Shown piece after piece: positions 12,601 to 24,600 of a stretch of DNA of 64,000 nt. Where the stretch lies: assembly GCA_958299035.1 (NCBI GenBank), contig CATQJL010000223.1:52558302-52622301 (forward strand). Reading direction: 5' to 3'. This stretch comes from Cylicocyclus nassatus (lineage: Eukaryota > Nematoda > Chromadorea > Rhabditida > Strongylidae). Numbering within the stretch: position 1 is the stretch's first letter; each line of letters starts with the position of its first letter. Below the pieces are notes generated by a model that saw only the letters and a program-made list of their open reading frames with translations, made no database searches and was not told the DNA's origin. The translations under genes and the position numbers were made by a program.

Positions 12601-15600
12601 GTTTGTTCAGGATGCCCACTATAACGCTAACCACATCTTTTTCTCCATCCTAAAATCCGGTTCAGATGAAAACGAAATCATCTTGTATTGGATCCCTTAG
12701 AGTTGGATGAACCACACACAGTCATGCTGGCCGTGTGATGCTCTTCTTATTATATAGAAAGCTGAATGTGTGTATGTCTGTATGTCTGTATGTGTCTTCC
12801 TTTGTGTTATGTTCTCAATAGAAAATTCCATCTCTGAACCGATCCGGTCCAAACTTGACACACCTACACTTCGGGGCGGGACGGGTGTCGTAGGCTACTT
12901 TTCATTATCGATCGATATCGATTTTTTTGTAATAAAGCTGAATGTCTGTTGTCTGTATGTCTGTATGTCTGTCTGTGTGTTATGTTCCGAATAGAGAATT
13001 CCATTTCTGATCCGATACGGACCAAACTTGACACACATACACTTCGGGGCGGTGCGGGTGTCGTAGGCTACTTTTCGTTGTCGATCGATATCGATTTTTT
13101 TGAATTGAATGTCTTTTTGTCCGCATGTTTGTATGTCTGTATGTCTGCTTGTGTTATGTTCCAAATAGAAAATTCCATTTCCGGACCGATCCGGACCAAG
13201 CCTGACACACATACACTTCGGGGCGGGCGGGAGTCGTAGGCTACTTTTCATTATTGATCGATATCGATTTTATCGATTTTTTTGTAATTTGACCTACGGG
13301 GTTGGGAGTTGACACGAGGGGGTGGGGATAATCGAGCACGCTGATTACGAATACAATATTAGTTTTCAACTTATCCGTTGTTTTTATCAGCGTTATCGTT
13401 TTTTTTTTTGCAAAGGTTGAGCTACGGGGCTGGGAGTTGGCACAGGGAGATCCGAGCACGCTGATTACGAATGCAATTAGTTTCTGAGATTATGCGTTAC
13501 TTTATTGGTTTCATCGATTTTTTGCAAAGTCCGAGCTACGGGGCTGGAAATTGGCGCAGGGGGGGGGGGAGGTGAGCATGCTGATCAGACAAAGCGGGTA
13601 ATAGGGAATTAGCATGTAAAAATGGGCACCAAGAAAAGTACAGGGATAGGGGTGGGTCTTTTATGTGACAGGGCCTGGCGGAGTTGAGTAAGCCAGCTAG
13701 TTACTGATGTTTCTTGCACTGCGGCAGTGTATTAGGTATCCATTGCAAAGTGAGTGATAATTGCAACACTGTTGATGAAGCCTTAGGGCAATGGCTTGTT
13801 TTCAACTATACTATTCGATTGTCGAGTGTCGTGTAGGGAAGCTCCCATCTTTGATTTTCTTTCGCTGGGGAATGTCCCATGATTGTAAAGCTGATGAATG
13901 AACCTTCACCCCTTGTGTTGCGTTGCGAAAGGGCACAAAGGTTTTGCCATAATTTATCGGTGGCAAAAATTGTTTTCTAGCCTCTTCCGTCTGCATGTGC
14001 GGTTCATTGTCTCTGGACGATTCTGATTATCTTGTGCGAGGAATCTTGTGGCTCTAGTTAGTTTGTCCAGAAAAATGTGAAGTGAAGGAACTATCCCGCT
14101 AGAGTGCACTTCAGATGAGCGTGAATGCAAGATGCCTGCGATGTCACTGTCGTTGCGGTGTCATTAATACAGCTCATGACTCCCTTCTGAGTTTGTTAAC
14201 GTAAATGATAAGTTTCCTATCTTGTATCGCAAGCCAGTAGGATAAACGAAGAAACGAAAAGGCTTGAACGAGGAAGATTTGCGAAAAGAGAAAAACCTGA
14301 ATTTATCCTAACATTTTTTCAGTAGGCCTCAAAAGGAGTTTTTTGATTTTTTGCGTACTGAACAGCGAATTCTTGCAAAAACTGTCAAGAGAAGGTCTAC
14401 TTTTACGCTTACAGATTTGTGCAAAGGTTTGGCGATCGCCTCCTTCAAAAAAAAAAATTATGAACCATAGAATGACCGCAACGATTACCCATTTTGGGGC
14501 GCGGATATCAAAGCCTAGATAATATTAAAGATAATAGTTAAGTGTACGTTCCACTTATAGCGCTAAATCTTCGAAAGAGCGCCGTCATTCGCGCTTGAAT
14601 TCTGGTCAGAAAAAAGTGAGTGCGATGGAATTCTGGTTATGCGTGCGGCTATATGGAGCTTTGTAATTTTTAACGGATGAGGCTTGAAGCCCATTTTCTA
14701 ATTGGATAGAGCATGAAAAGAGCTGCTTGAAAGTATAAATCTGTTTCGCTGAGGAAAGTTTGATGGAAAGAAGTTGTCTGAAAAAAAAAAAGATTGAGAA
14801 AAACGCCCAAAAAATTCGCATGAACCTAATGTTCACAAAACCCTATAGGTAATTATATTCGCTTTTCATACGTAGTGCAATCCACGCGTTTTAGCGTCAC
14901 ATGGAATGTCTGTTCCAATGATCTTTGAAGCCCTATCGTCTATTCTATGTTTGCTTGCTATGCGTTCCCCTCATATATTCCCTGCAAACGAGGCCTTGAA
15001 TCGATGCAGTCACATGTTTACCGCAACACGATGGAGTAAACAAAATTGCTTTCCAGCCTCCTCCGTCTGCCAGTGCGGTCCATTTGACTCTTGCTGATTC
15101 TGGTTATAGTGAGGAATCCTGTGGCTCTGGTAATTTATCATAATCCTTGTGAAGTTGAATGAACCGTTTTGATAAAATTCACTTTTTAGGAGAACCTTCC
15201 GTTCTTCGTGATAGCAAAATGCCCGCCGTGTCGCTGTCACAACATCCGTCGCATAAGAGACTTAGAAACAGCAATAAAGCTGTAAGTAATTGTCATGTCT
15301 TATTTCACAAAACGCGAGAATTGTGAGTTACAGGCAAACTCCCCTACAAGTAAGAGTCCTGCGGGTAAAACTCGCCGGATAGAGCGTCCCAATCACACCA
15401 ACTCCTCCCATGAGTTCGAAGAGTTTGATGTAGATGATGTTTGCAGGTAATACATGAATTTTTAGTACTGCGCTAAAGTCAAATCGAACTTTTATAGAAC
15501 CGAATCTGCTTGGAATCAATTTGTGAAACAGAGTTCATCGTGGTCGAGAGTGGGAGCTGCATTAGCGATCAAATATCGCCTTGTTGAGAATGTTCTTCTG

Positions 15601-18600
15601 CATGGAATCTCTTTTTGTACTCCAGATGGCACACCAAAATACATACCGCTAAGCGATGAATATTTTCCAGGTGGGAACCTTGAAAGTTTTTGCAGAATTG
15701 CGTCCTCCAGCACCTTGTTTACGTTGTCTGCAAAAAACGTCCTTGATCATTGTGAGCGGGAAGTGAGGTCTAGTTTGAGAATCTGTTGATCTTGGAACTT
15801 TTGGAAGCGAATTGGCACTTTCAAGAGACTTGCAACATAGCTTTGGTCCTGGCACTTCGCAAGTTTTACAGTATGTAAGACTCTAATAATTTCCAATCAA
15901 AAAGTGGTTTCGCATCCTTACCCTTCGTCATCCCTTATTATGTGTTTTCGTATCTCGTCTACTCGGATTCTAGGTGGATGTGCAAAAAAATGTTCTATTC
16001 TTTGGACACGATAATTTCCATCTTGCTTTCTTGACATCATGCGAGTTTGTTAGTGATGTAGTTCATCTGCTTAGTTATGCCTCATCTTACAAGGGAAGCT
16101 TGTTTAGTCAAAGTGGCCTTTCTAAATGAGATAAATACCGTATTGAAGGGCATAAAACGCGGACTCCAAATCTGCCTTCCTTATCTGCAGAGCGTTTATG
16201 CACGAGAAGTTATGAGCGTTTTTTAAGCCAAAAATTAAACGTGCATTTTGGATAAAATGAGTTGCTAAAATCTTACGAGCCCTCAAATAGTGCAACCAAA
16301 TGTGATATATTTTTAATTCAAGAGTATTTTTCAAATAAAGGGCTCAGGTGATTATCACTGCCCCGTTAAAGAGTTTGAAAAAGTATTACGGCTATTTTTG
16401 TCCTACTTGCACACTCAATTTTTGCTTTATTAAGCGCTCATAACTCCTCGTCCATGAACGTTCCGCAGATAAGGAAGGCAGATTTGGAATCAGCAATTTA
16501 TGTCTTTCAATATGGTATAGGTCCCATCTAAAAAGGCCACTTCGACTAAACATGCATTCCTTGTTAGTAATGCTTTTTGGTTTATTTTCACTCAATACCT
16601 TGTGAGCTTTGTATTTGAACATAGTGCTGATCAAAATAGTTAATGTATTTATTTATTTATTTACATATTTTATTCATCTATTTATTTTATTTTGTGTAGG
16701 CGTGCACCGTTGTCTAAGCCCAATATTTTCTTGGAACATATGCCACAATTGTGGAAAAGTTTGATTGAATAATTTGCTTAATTTTGAGGAACATTGCAAA
16801 ATTATGCTAGCTTTTGTTGCAATATCCAAAACCCAAAGCCTTGTCGGCTTTCGTGCTTCAGTTGTGTAGAGTCAGTTCTTCCACTTTAGTTTCCAAACAC
16901 AATCGGTTAATGTGACCTTCAAAGCGATAATTTTGATCTTACAGCTTATTTAGTGCTTTCGTCTGCCCGTTGATTGACATTTACCTCTTATGAATATTTA
17001 TAGTCAAAAGTTTGATCTGAGAACGCAAAATTCTTCTGAAGCACTGGAATACTGTGTCCATAAGACTTTTATCGCAACAAAACTTTGACAAAACTATGAC
17101 CCAATAGTCAGGGCCCGGCACGCGTTGGTTTGGAGGTTTTTAGGAAACGAAGTCCCCCATGACTTCGCGAAAATTTACGAAGTCCCTCTCGATGTGAAAA
17201 TCAGTAGGGGAACTTTTTTCAACCAAAACAGCAACAAAAAAGCGAAAAAAGCGCATTTTGAAATATGCAATATAACAAAAAAGCAAAAAGAAAACATTTC
17301 GAGTCCATTAAAGGCTCTGCCATTGGGTATAGTACCATTTTGATGCTGGGAATGTTGAAAATTTCTTAGGCCAACCAAATCTGTAGCCTCAACAATCCTG
17401 CGATGCTTTTTTCGCCACATATTACAAAGGACACCGCAAGTGATTGGAGCGAGATATCTATCAACGCGTAGAATTATACTACTTTTGACTCAAAATAAAG
17501 GGGAGAGGCAACGGTTTGATCCGCTTTCTTCACTATATAATAGATTTTTGAACGTTCTAATCGTCCAAATCAAAAAGGTCCAAAACTTATGTGATCTCCG
17601 ATATTTATGCTCCGAACCAACCCAGTTGGTTTGGTAGTTGGTCAGAAACCAACAAATTCGAGAACGGATATTAGGACACATAAGTTTTGGGAACTTTTTA
17701 CATAACATAGTTTGGAGTAATATTGTATACACATAGCCCAAATTCGGAGCCATGTGATTGTCTGTGCGCTGTAAACAAGCCATTTGTTTGTTTGAGTCTT
17801 GCATTTGAAATTCGCGCGCTTGCGAAAGAACACTTCAACTCGTGAAACCTGACATGTTCGTCGTGTTTTTTTTTGGCGCTTCCTCCAGGACCTCATAAAA
17901 ACGATGTCCCCGTTGCTTCTAACTTCAAAAACGAAGTCCAGTTTGACCCCAAACCATCGGTGCAGGGCCCTGCCAATAGTGAAAGCTTCTGAGCCTGTAG
18001 AATAGCCCGGACCAAAGCTGTGCCAGCGTGATGTCAGCGCCTTTCCGGTGCCATGCCGCTGCCATGCGAGAAGCATTCAGGGACGGCGTGCACGTGGGTT
18101 CCGCCATGATGCTAGCACAGTGCTGGAATGGCGTTTAAACGTCGCCGGCATGGCGCTGGCACGGGCAACTCTGGATGCAGTGTAACTCGTCTATAACTAA
18201 AAAATCACAATTTTTTTTAGAGGCGGACGAAATATGACTGGCAATTTTTTTCTGTAAGCGTTAATATATAGGGGCAGGCAAAATATTTGAGAGTTCCCAT
18301 ATACACATAAAACCTTCACGAGATGGAATCTGTGACTGCCGTACATGCCTAGCTGTTTGATTTCTAGGCAATGATGCTGAAGAAGAGCTGTGCCCGTCTT
18401 CTACACCTTCGCAATCTATCTCGCTTGATGAACGATTGTCGCGCGTCACTTCCATTCTCCATTCTTGCGAAGTAATCTTTCCGGATGCTTTGAGTGATTG
18501 CCGAATGTTGTGGAAGAGTTTTAAATTGAAGGTACTTCCACTTCACCAAAAAATCTGCTCAACTTTTCTTCCAAATGCCGGGTAATTTAGGCCAGTGAAC

Positions 18601-21600
18601 CAATCTCCGTCTCATATGTGGCATTTCTTGCACATCTACGAGAAGGGGAGCAGGCGCTTCCCATTCGTGATATTGCTGCGAAATACAAGTGGGACATTGA
18701 CATAAATAAAATGCTTCGAATGAATCCCAGAATAAGTTCTGCCGTGCAGTCCTATTTGGCGCCGAGGTAACCACAATCTTCTACTGAGTTTTACCACCTT
18801 TGTTATCTATACAATCGACTTAAAGGCTCTTTGATCTTCTGTCTCCACTTGCGGTACAATGCTCCTCTGAAGACAGTTTAAGCCTTGAAGTGCGAGCTCT
18901 GCAGGTACAAATGATTTTTTCATTGAAATTTGCCTCTTACTTGTGTACAGAAGTTCTTTGAACACGAACCGTGTCATTCTGGTAGTCAACAATAGGTTCT
19001 ATTTTCTTTACCAGACTCCAGGTGTTATCTAAGTTGGCCGTGATGTGTGTGCGAATATTGTGAACTCTTTAAAGGCTGCGTCCGGGCAAAATCGGCTTCC
19101 CACTTTGATACGGTTCGAGGTCTCCCCTCTGGAGCTAGCCATCAGATCCGCTCAGAAAAAGCTACCTTTTAACTTTTTTTGCTCCCCTACACCTGCGCGG
19201 ACGAGCTTACAGGTTTCGCGTGCCATTTTTACCTTGCACTTGCAACTTTTATTTATATGTGATGCATGTTTTTCACGTTGCATCGCACAAATTAGCATCG
19301 GATACTCGGCCTCGCTTATCAAAATAAAAGGATAGATAAAAGATTCGGCGTTGTCAGTATCCCTCTGCGGGCATGGGCCGAACGCACTGCTTCATAGTCG
19401 AATGGAAGTATTGAATGTGGCGAGCTTTTTTACTGTGACTGCTTATCAAAATAGGGTTCCGGAGAAGGGCGATTTCGGGGTTTCATGCAATTTGAAGTTA
19501 GAATTCGAATTAGACCATGAAAAAATTTGAAAATGACAAAAAATAATTGTCGAAAATTTGCGACGCTGCCTTTGGTTGATTCACTACTATCTGTGTCTTA
19601 GATTTGAGGAAACTTCTCGTGCTTCATGTGAAATGCGCTAAGAAAATGGAATCTTCAGTCTTCATGACAAATCTTTTGCCCCTCGAGTTGCTATGATTTC
19701 CAATTCAAGATGTTAGCATTTACGGTACTGATCCTTTTACGGTAATGGAAGATGCTTTGACAAGACGAACACTTTGCAATCACCAGCAGTTCGATGGCAG
19801 CGTGGCTGTGCTCTAAAAAAGTTTCAAAAGCTTGGTGTATCTTGCTGGAAAGAAACAATTTTTGATGAGAACTTTCTCGAGAGCATGCGAAAGTTTACCA
19901 TTATCAAAAAGAGGAATGCTGGCGTCGCTATGTTGAAGCTGCTTATACCCAAACTTCAAACGTGCTCTACATCTCCAAGCCTTTTCTTGCGAGCTCTTCT
20001 ATTTTCTTTTCGCTCTGACAAAACTCCTATAATCCTGACCAGGTTTGGTGACCTTGCTTTCTGAATCACTCTTGCTTTGGTGAAGTGCCCTTGCTAAATA
20101 ATACTCCCCCTCCCTTTAATGGTGTAAAATTTTTTGTAGGTAGTAAGCACCATGTGCTTGGATGGTTTCCGTTTCGATGAGAAGATGTGCCGTTTGCTGG
20201 TTAAGAATGTGAAGGAAAGGATAGAAAGTCTAGAGCAAGAGTGTTGTGATCTAGCAGGTCGCAACTTCAACTTGGGCAGTCCTTCGCAAGTTGCTGAGGT
20301 GAGTGGCTATTTTGTTTACGTGCAGGAAACCTCCAGAAATGCTGAATCGTGTTTTTGAAGGTTCTTTTTACTCGTTTGAAATTGCCCCATCCCGGTGGCC
20401 CCGCGAAGAAACAGCACATGTCCACAAACAAGGCAGTCCTTGAGCAGATGAAATCGCAGCATCCCATTGTTGAGAAGATTCTGGAACATCGACATCTCAG
20501 TCATGCCATGAGTGTAAGTTTACACTTAAACAAGCTTTGAATTATATTAGGATATATATTATATCTCATGATTGATGCACTTTCCTAAACTTCAGCTTCA
20601 AATCAAGATAATTCTTCAAAACCATCTTTTGAGTGCAGTAAAAATTACTGCATACAGCAAACCTTTGGCTATACAACGTTTACTTTTGTTTCGTTGCTGT
20701 TTCCGGAAAGATTTCCTAACTCGAAAATCCTCAAAATATTTGTAGAAACCCATAGTTCGGGAGATCGTAACTGGCTCTGTGCTAGGATGGCGCGAACTTT
20801 GCTCTTTTATAGCCGATGGTCGGTTGAGCAATGGATTTTGGATTTCACGGAATTTTTTTTGCGAGAAAGTCTTACCAAAAATCTTAAAGTGCCCATTTCT
20901 TTCAGCATTTGTAAAAATCCGAAAAATTGTATTTCTGGAATTTTTTAATTTTTTTCTCCTCCAAGAAACGGGAAAATCCTACCATTTTCCTAACATTAGT
21001 TGCACTAGGTTCACTCCAGCTGTACAGAGCGGAAGCAGTGCATTGCTCCTCGTTTGAGTTTTTCATGCAGCATAGGTGGTCCTCAGCAATAGGCCAAATT
21101 TGAGTCAAAATCTATCGGCTAAGTATTTTTCAAAAATTTAGTATTGCCAAGCGGGTTGAGCACAAAACTCATAATCGTTATGCATATTTCTTGAAAAAAT
21201 CCGACCATTTTCCATGGATTTGGAGCAAATTTGAAAGGATAGATTTCTAAGTTTTCGTCATTTTCCTTTCAACGCATTTTGGTGTGAACAAAGATTCGCG
21301 GAAACAGCATCCATTCATCTAATCCATTTTCAGACACATAAAAAGTTTCGTGGAACAATATTATTCTTTTGAAAATCAGCTTTATCAAAAAGCGGTTAGA
21401 AAAACGTACACTAAATAGGAGACAACCTAATATAAAAATGTATAAACTGATCATTTAGCAAATCATTCCATTACAACGATTCGTTAGCGATGATGGATTT
21501 GTGAGAACACATTGTGAAATGCATACTGCGACCGGACGAATATTGACATTTGAACCGAATTTGCAGAATATCCCTAAGGATGTCCTCATAGATGACCTTA

Positions 21601-24600
21601 GTATTCGTCATCTCTTTGTGGCTCAAAAAGGTGAGACTATTTTCTTTTTTTTGGGATTCATTTTGGCCCACAACAGTACTGCTATTCTTAGAAATGCGTT
21701 CATTTAGCTTTTGAACAGAACTTTAAAGCAGTAGAAGCTAAATTTTAGCTCAGCTGATGCTGTATATTTTGGTCTCCTCAAAATGGGAATTACTCTAGCG
21801 GATTTTCAGGTTGTATCTTAATGAGCGCCGATTACAGTCAGCTTGAATTACGTGTACTGGCACATCTAAGCGAGGATCCTTCACTCATCAAACATCTTAG
21901 CAGCGGTATAGTTTTACTATTTCTTGTTCTCACTTGTTATACAAATTTTCATACAATACCACTCATAAATCGTGCAAGGAAAACGCAGTGGTCACTTGAG
22001 TCAGGTGATTTTGGCATCAGTTGCTACATATCGCTTTGCCAAGACGTACCCTGAATGTATAGGCACCGTCTACCCAAAATGAGGATCCTGAGATTTTGGT
22101 GCTGTTTTATAGGCGAGCTCCTAATTAGGTGATTGCCCAATCTTCGCTGCAAAAGAAAAATTCGAAGCGTGAAGATGGCTCAAAAAATTAGCAGCCCAGC
22201 TGGCTCCGCCATTATGCTGGGTGGTCTGAAGATAATAAGCTCGAAACGATCTGATAGTCATAATTGAGGGCGGATTTATGATGATACCTGATGCATCAAA
22301 AGCCATTTCTGAATTTTTCATTTTTAGACCACCCACGTTGATGGACGGAGCCATAGCTGCTTCTGCCTTCTGTAGCGTTTATCTCGCTTCCGAATATTTT
22401 TTTGCACTTGGGCGATTACTCACAAGGGAGCCGTGTCGAGTTGAAGTGGCCTTTCCAAATGAGACCTATACTGCTTTAGAGAGTATTAAGCGGTGATTCC
22501 AAATCTGCTTTTTAAATCTGCCAAGCGCCTCTGGACGCCGAGTTATGACCGTTTTTCGGAACGAAAAATGAATGCAGAATGTAGGTAAAATTGATTGTTA
22601 CGATCTTTCGAACGCTCAAATAAAGCAATGTTAAGTATTAGCATATAAAATAAAATGTATCCATTGCATAAACAGCTCTGATACTCGACACCGGACCATT
22701 TGAGCAAATTTGGGCGATTTTGCTTTAGTTTTGCGTTCAATTTTTTGACCCAAAAACGAGCATAACTCGGCGTCCAGAGGCGCTTGGCAGATTTGGAGAG
22801 CAGATTTGGAATCACCGTTTAATGCTCTTCAAAGCAGTGTGGGTCTCATCTGGAAAGGCCACTTCGACTCGACACGGTTCCTTTGTCAGTTAGGAGCCCC
22901 GCTATCACGAACGTAAGAACCTCATTTACTTCAATTTGACTCGCTGCTGAAAATCCGAAAGATTTGTGAGAAATAGTAGTTACCTCCGGCTACCGCCTCG
23001 AACAGGCACTTCTGTGTACAAAAAGCGCGTTGTGATTTAAAGGAATGTCTGTATCTGGAATTTGCCCACTCCGAAGCGAGATATATTAGGTTGGAAACTA
23101 AGTTTTGCAACTGTCTCATAACTTCCCTCTCACTCAACATGGCGCACTCAAATTGTGCCACTGCGTTGGTTATTACGTAAGCTACAAGCGCAGCTGCTGT
23201 CCTACCAAATTTCTACGTCCTACCAAACGTCGCAGTGAGGGTTACGGTAGGTGCATGGTATGAAGGGGAAAAATTCAAAGTTTGACGGATTTGGCTGAAA
23301 CTTGGCATAGGGGTGTTATCCGACATGCTGATCCGAAAACGATAGTGAAAGTGCGTGATAAGGGCTTTTTTTTGTAGGATTACTGAAGGTGTACGATAAG
23401 GGGTCTCACCCTAAACAGGGAAAAAGGCGTTGATTCAACAAATGAATGTGGTATTCGCATTTGGCAGGTCAAATAACCTTACTATGTAAAGTCTCGGCGG
23501 AATTTGAGCTTCAGACTTTTTAGCCATTGACGGCCGTCCCCAGCAGCTCTTGCGTACATCGACTCGTTCGAATTTATGAAGACGCCAAATCTCGACATGC
23601 CCCTAAATTTTGTTTCTTTCTTACTAGGCTAAAGGAGTCAACCTCCAACATTAATTTGTAGACGAATCTGGATTACTGCGCGTGGTCTTGGCTGCCAAAG
23701 GCTTCATTTTAGCTTGAAACCCCAAAAATTCTCAAATTTCACTAGTTTTAAAAAAACGGTTGAAACTTTCCTATTTCGTGTTTAAAATTTAGACAATTTG
23801 TGTTCACTTGTAGCTCACACTGCCTTCTGCATAATACTAAAGTTTAATCCAAAGCCAAATCCAAAGAGAGTGATATGAAACCAGTTGCAAAACTTAGTTT
23901 CCAGCCTAATATAATAGCTAGCGACGGGGCGGTAATGTCACCTGACTCGGGTGTTCATCGCTTATCTTTTGCACACATTAAGAGCTACGGTATTGTATTT
24001 CAGCTACCTTTAGGTCGTGACTTTTTCAAGGACTTAGCTGCAAAGTGGCAAGTCACTCGAGAAACGGTAAAGACGCTCTGCTATGGCATCATTTACGGAA
24101 TGGGCGGTAGAACGATGGGTCAGATGACTAACAAATCGGTCGCGGACGCAAACAAATTGATACAGAACTTCTTCAAGGAATTTCCCAGTAAGCGCCGATC
24201 ATCCTTCGTCGCCTTCATATTTTGACTTCTATCATGTTTCAGAAGTGCGCACATACATCAACAATACAAAGGATAAAGGTGTTGACGATGGATACGTAAC
24301 TACCTATCTAGGTGCTGCACTTCAGCTATAAGCCAAAATCACTAGTTTGAATTCGAAACTTGAAAATTACAGGTCGGCGTAGAGTGACAAATAGCGCCAA
24401 GGGACGTCAAAAAGATGTGGCCCGAGATGATAGGCAAAGTATGAATTACACCGTACAAGGAACAGCCAGCGAGGTTTTCAAGAAAGCGCTGGTTAGAATG
24501 GATGATACAAAAATGGGTGAGTGCTTATTTGATTTAAAAGATCTAATAGCAATATTTTGTAAGGATTTTGTGTTGGAAACTCATCCAGAAAGGGGAGGAA

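Larger units (their letters stand above)
2355..15333 (+). other. 13 kb polq-1 intron filled with repeats
   Basis: The donor CAG|GTATGT at 2355 and the acceptor GTTACAG at 15333 are both phase 0, and no convincing exon was found between them. The interval carries a piggyBac-like MITE, a tandem hairpin satellite, a foldback element, a large nested terminal-inverted-repeat element with a tRNA-like sequence, a 460 bp palindromic element and two minisatellite arrays. Small exons of the linker could be hidden here, because that protein region is not conserved. Confidence 0.55.
16074..18367 (+). other. polq-1 intron with MITE and composite repeat
   Basis: 2.3 kb. It holds the CAAGG-ended MITE (16090-16563), a TATTTATTT-rich simple stretch near 16640 and the composite repeat at about 17110-18180. 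No exon was seen. Confidence 0.55.

Noticed and set aside
19774..20064. 96-codon frame in a polq-1 intron
   Set aside because: The flanking exons join in phase without it and the joint matches the polymerase family.
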